A DNA stretch of 64,000 bases, taken from contig NC_037593.1 in assembly GCF_003073045.1 (NCBI RefSeq), positions 17,908,725 to 17,972,724 on the forward strand, read 5' to 3'. Positions within the stretch are counted from its first letter, which is position 1; every line of letters begins with the position of its first letter. Shown in pieces: positions 26,301 to 37,678 of the stretch. The position numbers and the translations under genes are program-made. The notes below the pieces were generated by a model, which ran no database searches, was not told the DNA's origin, and saw nothing but the letters and a program-made list of their open reading frames with translations. Source of the DNA: Pomacea canaliculata. Lineage: Eukaryota > Mollusca > Gastropoda > Architaenioglossa > Ampullariidae.

Positions 26301-27850
26301 GTCATCCTCACTCAGTTCTATCAGTTCCTTTATTGAAAGTCTCATCACTTTTTCATTCATCTCTTGGTTATACAGCCTCTCCCTAAGGAACAGGAACAGC
26401 TTTGTCTCCCTTGTTAATATCTGTTCCAAGATCACTGGAATCAGGCAGAGGGAAATCCCTTATGTCATCAGCAAATCTTAAGGAAGGCAACCCTCATTCT
26501 ATTTCTGATCATGTGTTTTCACTTTTTGGTCTGGCTGTAGGTATGTGATGCCTGCATGCAGAACCAATCGTAAGCACAACTCATTCATTCCATGTGCCAT
26601 TCACTTCATAAACTCTACTGCCGTAATCTTGCACTAGCCTGAGGTCATCCATTGTATATGTTGTTAGGAGTATGTATGTGTGAGAGACACTATTTCGGTA
26701 TGTACATCTATATCATGTATATGTTATTGCTAGTACGAGCACTATTTTCAATTGCTCCTGGGGATCAATAAAATTGTATTGAGAGATGAACTCAGGACAG
26801 CCAACCTTCACTGTATTAGTGACAGGTGGTAACCTTTGTGCCACCAGACTGCCCTTTGTAATTAAGGGGTGAATAATAAATTACAACAGAAATGAAAATA
26901 ATTGTATGCTTTTATGCTTGTTTACAATCCAGTTTATCTTCAGCTTTAATAACAAGGTCTTTTTTGTGTTTCAAAATTGTATACATTTGGAGGGTCATAA
27001 TCATTGTGGACATTTCTCATTTTAGACCCATTTCTTTACCGACATTAGTCAGGATTGACAGATCAGGAAGATCCAGGTTTGCAAGACGTGCTTTGCTGTT
27101 ACAGGGATGTAGATGAAATCACAAGACAGCTTATGGAAGTTGCCCCCAAAGATAGGAGGAAAAAGGCTAAAGTCATAAAGACCTTTCCTGGTGCTCCAGA
27201 GAAACCTCCAAAGTAAGTTGGCTTTTCTCAAGTAGCACAAACGTTACAAGAGTACTGTGATTTCAACATTATCAGAATAGGTTAAATGTCTTAACTTTGC
27301 TGTTGAAAATTTCAACCCAAATGAAGACCTGTATTTGTGCTGTTGAGTCTTTATGTATGAGATATTGTGGGTATATTGGATGCCTCTATTTAGTTATTGC
27401 ATTTTCCTGCTCAAATGCAAAGGAGTGAAAAACTGACTGTGGCATGTGCAGGACAGCATACACGCTTTTTATCAAGAAAGAAATTGGAAAGCTGACTGTT
27501 GGGTCTATGACTGACAAAATGACACAGCTGGGCAAAGAGTGGCAAAGTATGGCAGAGCAAGAACGGAAAAAGTATGAGAAAAAGCTTCAGAGATTAAAGG
27601 AAGACTATGAACTTCAAGTGCAAGAATTTGAGAAGGTTAGTCTGCATGCTGCAAAGGTCATCTGTCCTTATGAAATGATTGTAGAGTGTTGCTTAATGTG
27701 TACAATTAGAATTACTTTTTTTTTTTTTTTGGACAGTGTTTTATGATCATTTAATAAATTTCTTTTTTTTTTCAGACACTGTCACCAGAGGATCTAGCAA
27801 AATTCAGGGAGACTCAGAATAACAGTAGAAAGAAAAGAAAAACTGACTAA
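20373..27850 (+). CDS. UBTF: UBF / nucleolar transcription factor 1 (HMG-box RNA polymerase I factor), short form
   Basis: Eleven coding exons: 20373-20463, 20721-20986, 21353-21436, 21794-21946, 22468-22532, 22796-22910, 24875-24985, 25334-25440, 27105-27212, 27452-27635, 27776-27850. All phases fit, giving 452 residues. The N-terminal block with SWTSNERLTLIESI and a W-x-K-V motif, followed by VRKHRTLPDLL, matches the UBF dimerisation region. HMG boxes follow: box 1 begins KPLTPYILYIKEHREKVK, a second begins near PFPFQCFYDAKISKYK, and a last begins PGAPEKPPKTAYTLFIKKE and continues LGKEWQSMAEQERKKYEK. UBF binds rDNA and drives Pol I transcription in the nucleolus. The first in-frame ATG after a stop is at 20373; another is at 20391. 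The protein ends NNSRKKRKTD, with no acidic tail, and is much shorter than vertebrate UBF (about 764 aa). AATAAA is at 27879. Confidence 0.85.
23585..23830 (-). repeat. RTE-like LINE 3' fragment in UBF intron
   Basis: Contains the plus-strand block TTGTTCCTAATCATCCCCAG followed by GAGTATAGGGCCACAACTACACC. This is a diverged copy of the LINE tail at about 29080 in the same orientation. It lies in the intron between exons ending at 22910 and starting at 24875. No reverse-transcriptase frame remains open. Confidence 0.45.
26180..26783 (+). repeat. 5'-truncated non-LTR retrotransposon (LINE) in UBF intron
   Basis: Conceptual translation in broken frames gives reverse-transcriptase C-terminal words such as YLGTIFDNKLKWD near the 5' end and FYQ plus LITFSFICW further on. 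The end reads CTCCTGGGGATCAATAAA, a typical LINE 3' terminus. The copy lacks the 5' part and has several frame breaks, so it is inactive. It lies in the intron between exons ending at 25440 and starting at 27105. The clade was not determined. Confidence 0.6.
26784..26860 (-). repeat. tRNA-like SINE head abutting a LINE tail
   Basis: On the minus strand from about 26860 it reads GGCAGTCTGGTGGCACAAAG, GTTACCACCTGTCACTAATAC, then CTGAGTTCATCTC. These give tRNA-like A-box (TGGTGGCACAAAGG) and B-box (GAGTTCATCTC) positions about 50 bases apart. It directly adjoins the end of the plus-strand LINE fragment, in opposite orientation. Confidence 0.5.
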
Positions 27851-28056
27851 CTGAAACTAAAAGCACTTTTCCTGTGTAAATAAATCACTGTTTGAATGAG
27901 AAAATTGAGAATCTGACAATATTAAAAATGTGTAATTTTTTTTTCTTTTTTTAACTTTTGAATGTTTCATTGAATGGACAAGTTTCACATATATTTCCAT
28001 CCTGAGGAAAAAAATTGTTCAAATCCACGTTACCAAACAAGAATTTTTCTGATGCA

Positions 28057-28263
28057 TAAGGTGACCAGACGTCCCGCTTTAGGCGGGACAGTCCCGCTTT
28101 TGACCTCGTGTCCCGCCTGCTCACCGGGCTTTTTGGCTTTCTGGCAAGTCCATCAAATGTCCCGGTTGTCTTTAAAAATCACTGTTTTCGGCGTTCTTTG
28201 ACGGTGAAGACACCATCATCGGCACGTGTCCCGCTTTCGCCCCCGAAACGTCTGGTCACCTTA
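28057..28263. mobile_element. Non-autonomous hAT-like MITE, 207 bp
   Basis: Perfect 16-base terminal inverted repeats TAAGGTGACCAGACGT, flanked by a perfect 8-base target-site duplication CTGATGCA at 28049-28056 and 28264-28271. The interior contains repeated TCCCGCTTT words and no coding frame. The 8-base duplication points to the hAT superfamily. Confidence 0.88.
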
Positions 28264-28550
28264 CTGATGCATTCAGTTTGAGGCTGCACACCCCAACCAC
28301 AGACATGTATAGGTGGATTGCTGTCTGTCTGCCGAGACCAACGCTTAGCCCCTTGCGAAGTTCCTCGCTGATAGTCTTCGCGAGTCTTAACAATGAATGT
28401 GACTAAACTGGAAGCTTTGTACACACACATCTGCCTCATTTTAGTAGTTAACCGGAAAAAATTGTCTGCCAGCAGTCCAGTAATACAAGTTTGTACCCCA
28501 ACATAGCATTCAAAGCTTCTTTGTCTCATTCAGATTCTCACTCCCTAGAG

Positions 28551-28863
28551 CAGTGGTTCTCAAAGTATTCGGACCGCGGACTACTTTACTTAAGTAAAAA
28601 ATGTGGCGGACCACCAAGGCCTAGAAATCACTTTGTACTATGAATTTCCAAGTTGATTTGCTGCATTAGTTTTTCATTACAATTCCAAACTAAATGTCCT
28701 TTTGTGACAGTAGTATAGTAATAAATTGACATAAAACTACCTACCTCGTTCTTTGTAATTAAAATGTTAATGCCAGGAATGCATCACTTTAAACATCACT
28801 TTCCTGACTGTCAGCCGCGGACCACCTGACTTATGCCCGCAGACCACACTTTGAGAACCACTG
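28551..28863. mobile_element. Non-autonomous hAT MITE, 313 bp
   Basis: Perfect 16-base terminal inverted repeats CAGTGGTTCTCAAAGT, with a perfect 8-base duplication CCCTAGAG at 28543-28550 and 28864-28871. Subterminal words such as CGGACCACC occur on both sides. No transposase frame. Confidence 0.92.
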
Positions 28864-29069
28864 CCCTAGAGGGTCAAAAGATTTCAGAAAAGAACATGCT
28901 GCACACTATAGTTTTCATGTAGCTTTTCGACACCACAAATGATTAGAATTGCTAGTGTCCCATGAATACAATTGTGATGCCATGAGACATCACTTAATAA
29001 TAGCATGCATATTTGACTAAAACTTGTGAATGAGCTTTTATAAAAATAAATAATGCTCTTGGGAAAGTT

Positions 29070-29760
29070 TAGTTTATTCCTTGTTGCTCCCTTGAGGAGC
29101 ATAGGGCTGCAACAACACCTTGACAGCAGACTTGGTTTTGGGCAGCCCCCTTTAGTTGGGCCCATGTGGTTCTGATGTCCTTTGCCTCTCTTTCTACTGT
29201 TCTTTTCCAAATCTACTTTGGTCTCCCAACTCTCTTCTCCTGAGGGTACTAGTCAAGTGCCTGCTTGGCAATGGTGTCAGCTGGTTTGCCCAGGGTGTGT
29301 CCTATCAAGCCCCATTTGAGCTTTTTGATGTCTTGGCTAGTGGCAGGTTCTTTTCCACAGGCTGCTGTTGGAAATCTTTTCAGGCCATCTTATTCCCAGA
29401 ATATGGCGTGGGCATCAGTTGGTAAAGGTCTGGAGCTTGTTGATGGTGTTTGTCACTCTCCATTTCAAAACCATACTGTAGGTCTACTTTCACGTTGGTG
29501 TTGAAGATGCGTATCTTACTGCTGAAGGATAATGCTCGAGAGTTCCTGATGGGGTGTAGGCTGTTGAAAGCATGCCTGGCCTTGTTGATGCAGCTTTTGA
29601 TGTCATCATCTGCTCCACCCTCCCTGTTGACATTGCTCCCCAAATATGGGAAGCGGTCTGTTTCCAGGATGTTCTTTCCTTGAAGTTGGATTGGGAGTTC
29701 CTGCTTGTTGTTGATTCTCATCAGCTTGGTCTTCTCTGCTAGCTTGCTTACTCTTGGGAA
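29070..29760 (-). repeat. RTE-like LINE fragment (reverse transcriptase C-terminus and 3' tail)
   Basis: A minus-strand frame at 29380-29721 encodes words typical of LINE reverse transcriptase: TDRFPYLGSNVNREGGADDD, INKARHAFNSL and SSKIRIFNTNVK. The lower-coordinate side (29080-29350) is the downstream part and 3' tail, ending in the shared block near 29080 (GAGGAGCATAGGGCTGCAAC on the plus strand). The copy is 5' truncated and out of frame in places. It lies between the 3' ends of UBF and eEF1D. RTE assignment is from the appearance of the protein words. Confidence 0.7.
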
Positions 29761-30286
29761 AGAACTGCTCCATTTAGCTGGCTCTGTTAAGAATCAATTG
29801 TCTAGAGTACTGCTTCAAATTTATTTCCTGCTAAAAAAGACAGGAAAAGAAACCCCCAGGTATAACAAGCCTGCATGTTATTTCTATTCTCAGAGATGAC
29901 AAACTTTATTTTTCAAATTACACTATTTCAGTGAAATATCAGGTGAATACAAACATTGGAGGAGCTAAGAAAAGCAATAATGTGGACATGTATTTATGTT
30001 CCAAATGTATTTTTTCAGATTTTAAACTTTTTAGTCAACAGGAAAGTACGGGAGGGGGGTGGGGCAGCTATCTTTCAAATTTGTAAGGGTTTGACTACAT
30101 CTCAGACCCATGAAAAATTTGGTTCCCACCCATATTTATTGGTATATACCAATTCGTATACACTGTTTGCTGTCACGTCAAGATATCTAGATCAAAACTT
30201 TTGTACTGTGTCAAAGCTTTCATTCAAACTACAACATTACATTAATGCTGCAAAAATGATTTATTGTCATTTGGTTTTTGGCAACA
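29761..30286. other. 3' flank of eEF1D
   Basis: AT-rich stretch with no recognised gene. The minus-strand AATAAA (plus-strand TTTATT at 30260-30265) lies only about 22 bases after the eEF1D stop codon and is a candidate poly(A) signal. Confidence 0.5.
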
Positions 30287-33200
30287 TTAAATCTTGTTGA
30301 AAGCTGCTACATCCACACTTTGAACCTGAAACAAATGGAAAATGAAAAAATAACTTTAAATGGGATTGTACAGCCCTGTGACACTGAAAAGTGTATGATG
30401 CATAATGTGTGCCAGATGGTTAAAAATAATCAAAGAAAAATTAGATCCACATGCAATGAGACTTACCAGGTCTTCAAATTTCTCAATGTCTTCACGTAGA
30501 TCTTCAACACTGACTTTCTCATCTTCAACAACACACATGATTTGCAGTTTTTTTATGCCATATGCCAGGTCCACCAGTTTTGCTGAAATCAAAGCGGTCT
30601 GTTAACTTTTGCTTTAGCCCATTCTATTTGCTTCACAATTCAAGTGGTGTGGACAGCTTGAAGATGATTTACAAGGCAGATCTACCTACATACACAACCA
30701 GATGTCAAAAAGGTCTACTTGTCATGAAGGTAAATCTTAGTTTCACAATACACAATACACTATAAGGAATACCAAGTTTGTAACTACTGAATCAGTACTA
30801 ATTTTCCTTGTACTCATTATCTATTGTCGACTTACATGCCCCCCAAACCAAGCCATCCTTTTTGATTGTCCGCACCAATTTCTCCATTTCTTGCATGTCT
30901 GTCTCATCATCCCATGGTTTTACATCCAGGATGACAGAAGACTTTGCAATCACTGCTGGCTCTGTTAAAAAAAAAAAACGAACGACCTGCACATCACTGC
31001 ATTTTAACACTCTAATTACCCCTTACCCTAAAAGGTGAATTTTGTTTAGCTAAATTTAATGGGATCAAATCCTTTCCATCATCTCAAGACAATGAAAAAT
31101 GGTCAATATATGAAAACCTACCTAAAATCCAGCATGTGCAAGTATATGTTGTCCAGTAAACCACCACTGCAACATAGTATTTTTGCACAACCCTGCCTGT
31201 CTGCTGCTTGGAAGCTTAGCCCACAGATTTATCTCCTTTCACTCTCCCTAACCCCCTACCCTGACCCAGTGTAAACCAATGCAAACTCTGATGTATACTT
31301 ACTTTTGGCCTTCTTGGCTGCATACTCCTCCAGACGCTTCTTTCGCAGAGCTTCTACTTCTTCCTGGTAAGAAATGAAATGCCACGTTTAAGTGATAGGA
31401 TTTGCAAGAAGTACAGCATTTATTTTCTTGTACTGAATTAAATGAAACTTGATGAAATAGAGACAGCTCCTGCCATAAAGTAGGATATGTTGCAGAAATT
31501 AAAAAAAATTACACAATATATGCAAACAATGAAACATTTTATTAGAATCTACATTAATATTCCCATAGTCATTTTGAATGTTTAAGTACAAATCCATATT
31601 TGAGCAGCCAACAGCCATCTCAAAAATGTCTAAATGACATTGTCTACCTTCAAACACAACAAAATATCTGGTCGGTTAACTATTTTAGCTTAGTAATTTA
31701 ATCCCAGAAGAAGCTAACATTTTCTTTGCTTATGCAATCATTTATTTATGCACAGCGTGATGTATTTTGCAACACTACCTAGTTCACACTACAGTGTGCA
31801 AAACACACCATATCTGTGAAGATATTGCAGCAGAAGTAAATCGTATAGAACCCACACACCCACCCACTAACGGAACCTGATTGCAATTGAAAATTATAGA
31901 TAACAGGGATATATATAATGTGAACCCACATCATCATCATCTCCAAACATATCAACGTCATCATCCTCCTCATCATCATCTTTCTTGTCATCCACTTTTT
32001 CCTCTGCAGCACCTGAACTGTCACCAGCCCCTGTTTTTACTGGGTCACCCACTCTCTCTTCCAGCTTTTTGATACGGCAAATAATATCTGCAGTTGCTGC
32101 AAAATTGCACAAATGAATATGATAAAAGAAAACTTAAGAAAAACATTATAGGGATGGATACAGACACATCTGAGTAAAATTACACTCCATTAAAATCATA
32201 CGACCTTTTAAGTTTCAGAAAAAAAAATTCTTAGTTGAGCTGTGAGAATTATTGATGACAAACCAGCCCACAGTGCAAATAAATCATTTTTTAAAAAAAG
32301 GTCATTTGCATTATCTCTTATGCTCCAACATGTTCAGTATGTGAACCTAAAATTCTAGTTCCACAACTTTCAACTCTTTGCACATACGCTATAAGCACAA
32401 CAGGATGCATAACTAAACTGGTTGCAGCCAATAGAAATTTTGAGACTTGTCTTTGCTGGCTAATAAGACAAACTTTAGCTTCCATTGACCAAAGGTTGTA
32501 AAGCTCAAGACTGTTTTTTTTTTGGTGTCCATAAATTTCATGACCTCTAGAAAAATGAACTGATCCCTAATCAAATAAGACGAAAAACGGATCCAACGCA
32601 GGCTCATTTTTTTTTCTTGGACCAGAAGCTATGCACATAACGAAAATCTCATACTTTTATATTACCTGCATTCGGACACCACATACGACACATCCTTTCA
32701 CAGAAACCAAATGCTGATCATGGGTGTTGAAGTATGAGCCAAAATGCTTTACTCCGTAATTGAAGAAAACAATTCACCTTTTCTCAAGTCTTTGTTCTCC
32801 TGCTCAAGTTCCTCCAGTCGTTTCAGAATTTGTGGACTGATGCCAGAACTTGGATTCTGAGCCTGAAACAGATGGTAAGGTTTCCACATTTTATTAACAC
32901 ACAAACTGTGTTTCTGGCTGCTACCATCATTCGTACCAGCTTTTCACAAACTGAATTTCAATGTTTTTCAACAATGAGCCCAGTCATTCGTCCACCCCAC
33001 AAATATCCTGCTACTGGTGATTATTTGGCCTGGCCAAATTAGGGTACCACAACAAAATGAATACTTAGTGAAACTTGAATATGACTTGTGTGGACAGACA
33101 TCATCATGCATGACAAAAGAAAAATAACAGTTTCATAGCTCCATTGGAAGGGAAGACAAGCCGTGCTGATGTTCATAACTTACAACACTGACAATGATTT

Positions 33201-36200
33201 GTAGCAGTCCATCATAACATGATCAATTTTAAGCATAAGGAAATATTTTAAAACCCTAAGAGCACAAACATTTGATGAGCAGTAGTTATCCATTACCACC
33301 CAATCATTTAAAAAGGCAGGTAATAATGCATGACACAGAAATACATTTTTAATAGCTCTAGAATGGCAACAAACAAAATAGCTTATGCATATTTATCTCA
33401 TGTTAAATATGGGAAAACCACATAATAGGGCCACTACTGCACTACATGGTGTGCCATCTCTTGTAGCTTTAGGTGGGTACGCCTTCCATAATGTTTAACC
33501 GCTTAGCTTGGCTTAGCAAAATTATTTGTACTGGTGGTTTCAAAATTGATGTTGACAAATCTAGGAAAAAAAAAAAAAGGGCTGAAGTACTACATAAACA
33601 TTCCTTACCAGGGAATAATGGAGAATGGCAGAGATCACAGAAACTTACCAGTTAACAAGGCCAATGGTTTCACTGTGAATACCAAACTAGTCTGCAGAGT
33701 TGAAACTACAAAGACCACCCTTAACCCCAACATACACACAGAAATATGTATCTGTGTTGAGTGGTGGTACATGTAGATTGAGGAAAGTGAAAGTAACAAC
33801 TAAAAATTAAATAGAAGACAGCTGTCATGTTATATCTACTTTATATCATTCAAAAACGAATCAGAGAAACTATCCACAGAAAAAATTAAATATCTAAAAG
33901 CCATAAACAACAGTCTATCCAATAATGTTTTTGTTTTACAGATACATTTTTCCAACAGATGTACCTAATTATACAAGGCATATAATATTAATAATGCCAA
34001 TTTTCTTACCAAATAATCTCTTGCTCAGAATTTATGTACTGCCTTCCCCATTTCTAAACAAGACCACCAGCTTTTAGGATTATTTCCTTAAATGATGGAG
34101 ATGCTTCTTTCCATTAGTTTTTATTTTAATATGTTGAAAGAAATCAATTTTGGCATAATCTTGAATCCCAATATAAAAAGTGAACCCACCATAAAACCAT
34201 TGACAAATGTGTACACATATCTGCATACCACGAAATAATTAACAGCCTGTCCCTAACACCTATGCATCCACCCTCCCACCAGCTCTGGAGGCTAATAGTT
34301 TCTCTAAACGATACTGAGGATTGCTGGGGGCAGAAAGAACAAAAGCTAAGATTTAAAAAAATATATACAAGGTGGGGTAGGGAAAGTTACACAAACATTA
34401 TCCTTCCATGACTTGAAGTTTTTACAAAGTCAGTGGGTACTGCTAATATCTAGACCTCACACCTAGGCACCAATTTGAATTGCAATAATGGAGGGGACAA
34501 TATAAAGCCACAATGAAGCACAAATTATCTTCAGCTACCTAGTATGACACTTTACACAGATAAAGCAAAAAGTGCTAGGACTTGCACAAATGAAAATGAC
34601 AACAAATTTGTGGCTAACATGAGGCAGAGGAAAAGCTTACACAGTTGCAGAGCCTAAATTTACATTTGCAGCTACTTACTGGTCGCTTGAGGGCGTTTTG
34701 AATCTGTTGTCGTGTCTGGGCTATTTCGTTTTTAAGAGAACTTCCACCACCCTAGTGAAAACAGATAGGCTCTGTTGTTAACCCACATACTACCAGCGCT
34801 TGTGCTGCTTCAAAAGACAGACTACCAAAAATCAACAAGATGTCCCTTTAGATTTGTACACAAAAGGCTACCAAAAAGAAAATTTCTAAAGGAGACTATA
34901 TAAAACCATCAAGCTTCATCATAAGGATATTCCCAACATGATCCAAAATTTTAAAAAAGAGGAAAAATATCATGATAAAGGAGTAGAGGGCACATTACTA
35001 TTCTGTTGTCACTGATAAATTAACTCTTTAGAGTAGCATTTACATAATTTTTAGTAGTTACCACTACCTTACTTTATGTGGCTGCTTAGATGTGAATCTT
35101 ATCCACATAAGCCCATCTCGTATTAACTGAAGCATCATGCAACAGTAAGGAAGCCATTTAATTTACATGCTGTTAGGAATAACTGTAATATCTGCTGTGT
35201 TTTAAAATAACTGCATTAACAAAGTATCCACCTTCTCTTTTCCAGTGAAAAGGGGAAAAGCAAAAAACTGCTTGGAGATTTTTAACATCACAAGAGTGTT
35301 TAGCACTAATTCTTATTGTATATAATGTATATGCAAGATCTTGTGAGCCAGTTACCTTTGGGAACACAGAAGTTGCTAAGCACAATGACTGACCACAACA
35401 GCACTGATTTTTCATCAGCCAATGATTAATTGTTACTAAAAATGATAACTTATAGCTTTAAAATAGTTTTCTTTCTTATAGTAACAGTAGTATGTCAGAG
35501 ATTGATCACAGAAGGGAGCAAGGTTCTGGTACAATCCATTGTTTACACAGTATAGTGTACGTGTGGAGTTCTGTACCATTGCTGAACTAGGTGAGAAGGA
35601 AATCTGGGTCTGTTTGTTTTTTTGTTTCTTTTTTGTACAAGTTAAAATGCGTGACTAGAGTAAGCAGATGACAAGAAGCAGTGACATCTTAGTATCTGCA
35701 TGGCACCTTCTGCTGGTACAACATTTTTGTAATGGCCATTGACTGTTACGTAAGAAAGCTGTTCCCCTCTGTTAGTGCTACCATGTTCTACAATGGCATA
35801 ATTTTATAAGTGCTAAAAGTTCAAGCAAGTGAAATAATATAAGAAAATCAGCATGATCTTGAGCGCAATATACATTCAATATTATTAAACATCTTTAATC
35901 TTTAACACATACACTAAACATGATCTTCTTTTATCTATGGAATGTTTTTAATGTGATAAAATATGCAGTTTACCGACATACAAGGAACAATATAGGGAAA
36001 AGGAACAGCCATAGACCTAACAGAAAAACATAATCAGAAAGCAAAAATGCTAAATAGCCATACTAACACCCTTACCCCCTCTAAAGTTTTTCTTTAATAT
36101 GAACACCAAATAATGATCCAGAACTTGCATAGAAGAAACTGCCAACACACATACCAAAGTTTCTCTAGTGTTGAAATTTACAAGATTAAATCTGGTACCA

Positions 36201-36448
36201 GTAATTTTATTTTTGTTGGTTAAATATGTACATTCAAATGCATGTGTCACACACACACACACAAACAAAAGAAGTTTGCAGAAAAGTTTCCAAGATTCCC
36301 AGTTTACCTCTGTTGTTTGTGGAGATGCTGCTGCCGGTTTTAAAGGAGCTGCTGATGTACCTGCCAGCTGTCTATAATAGTTTGCTTCAGCCTGCTCAAA
36401 GTGTTGCTGCTGCAGCCATACATTCTCATACATAAGAGGGTTGGCCAT
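30287..36448 (-). CDS. EEF1D: Translation elongation factor 1-delta (eEF1B guanine-nucleotide exchange subunit)
   Basis: Eight coding exons in transcript order: 36448-36308, 34751-34680, 32862-32778, 32096-31930, 31363-31303, 30961-30836, 30582-30467, 30325-30287. Phases fit and give 268 residues (human about 281). The N-terminus reads [20 protein letters not shown]; a leucine-zipper coiled coil follows with [17 protein letters not shown]; then an acidic linker ending [10 protein letters not shown]; then the catalytic exchange domain with [50 protein letters not shown] and C-terminal VDVAAFNKI. It recycles eEF1A-GDP to eEF1A-GTP in the cytosolic eEF1 complex. The usual acidic DLFGSDDE with its CK2 serine reads MFGDDDDEE here, so that serine is absent. 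The split serine codon joining WGA to KLV confirms that splice. No sign of the long vertebrate isoform exon. Confidence 0.95.
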
Positions 36449-37199
36449 TGTTCCAAATCTGTCATCAATTTTCAGTGTGACAATCTTTTAGTTCAAAATA
36501 AAAACTTATATGCTTAGATAGTGGTACTGTTTTTGGAATCTAGCTTTTCTTAAAAGTTGCTGTTGAATTCAACATAACACTGCTTCAAACTGTGTCACTT
36601 CTTGAAGAAATAATAATTGCTCAGTACTTTAAACATCATAATCAGTGAGGCTATGTTCATTGGCAAACTGACATCTGGAATGGCAAGCATTAATCATGAA
36701 AGACTGACACCATCTTTCTGTACTGTGAGCTTCCACAACTTGAACAGTTCTTCTTGGATGCATCTAGCAACCACTTAGTCAGTATTGCGCTTTACAATGA
36801 AGCTGTATCAGGGCAGCCACTCGGTCGAAATAAGTTCAGATACTAAAGAGTATTCCATATGTAACACGTTTTTAGACCTAAACTAGATCAGTGGTGTCTC
36901 AAAGGAAACACCTGATAGCCACACCCTCTGTCACACAAGTGACATCCAAAAATGAGGTGCTAAACGAAATAATTCTTTTATGATTTTAATTAACGACTAC
37001 AGCTCCTTTAAATTCTTTATCTTAATATATATACACACAGGCCACAGCTGGACATAAAAAAAATTACAAACCTTTGCTTGAATCTCCAAAGTATACTCAA
37101 GATAAGTAACAAATGTGTTGTTTTTAAGATGTAACACACATTACGCACACTTATGGTAGTATTAGTTCTCTAATCCTGTTACGACTGAGGGAAAAAAAC

Positions 37200-37678
37200 G
37201 GCTTACAACTATTTCTTTCTGGCATTCTGAGTTTAGGATGTTCAGAGATTTTTCTGCGTCCGGTCAGTTCGGGGTACCATGGTGTAACCGTAATACAAGT
37301 TCGTGGTGTGACTGGAAAAGTTTCGCTCTATTCGGGGAAGGAGCACATAAACCCCCACCCAGAAACTTAGAAATTTAAAAACTATTAACTCACTCAAGTA
37401 ACTTTATCTCAAGCATGCAACTGTACAACTATTTCACATAAATCACCTACATATTTAGCTGGACGTACTTCCACGTGTGTCGTTATGATGGAACCAGTAA
37501 GTTTGCGAGCCGGCGAGCAGAGCTGTTGCCCCGCAGAAACTTTGAAAATTGTTAATACTCGTGTTTTTTTAAATGTATCATATATTAAGTCATAGTATAT
37601 TTTGTAGTAACTATTTTGTAGGAGCAAATTAATTTGATAGATTGTATAAAATGGTAAGCAACACTACAGCTCTGCGGA
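37200..37678. promoter_or_regulatory. Probable bidirectional promoter of eEF1D and CHRAC1 with 5' UTR exons
   Basis: The two start codons are about 1.2 kb apart in head-to-head orientation. On the minus strand a pyrimidine tract CTTTTCC near 37316-37325 could be the 5'-TOP transcription start expected for a translation factor, and a GTAAGC donor with exon end at 37207 could close a 5' UTR exon. On the plus strand a CCA/GTAAGT donor near 37496 and the acceptor TTTTGTAG ending at 37620 could frame a 5' UTR intron of CHRAC1. All of this is positional inference. Confidence 0.4.
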
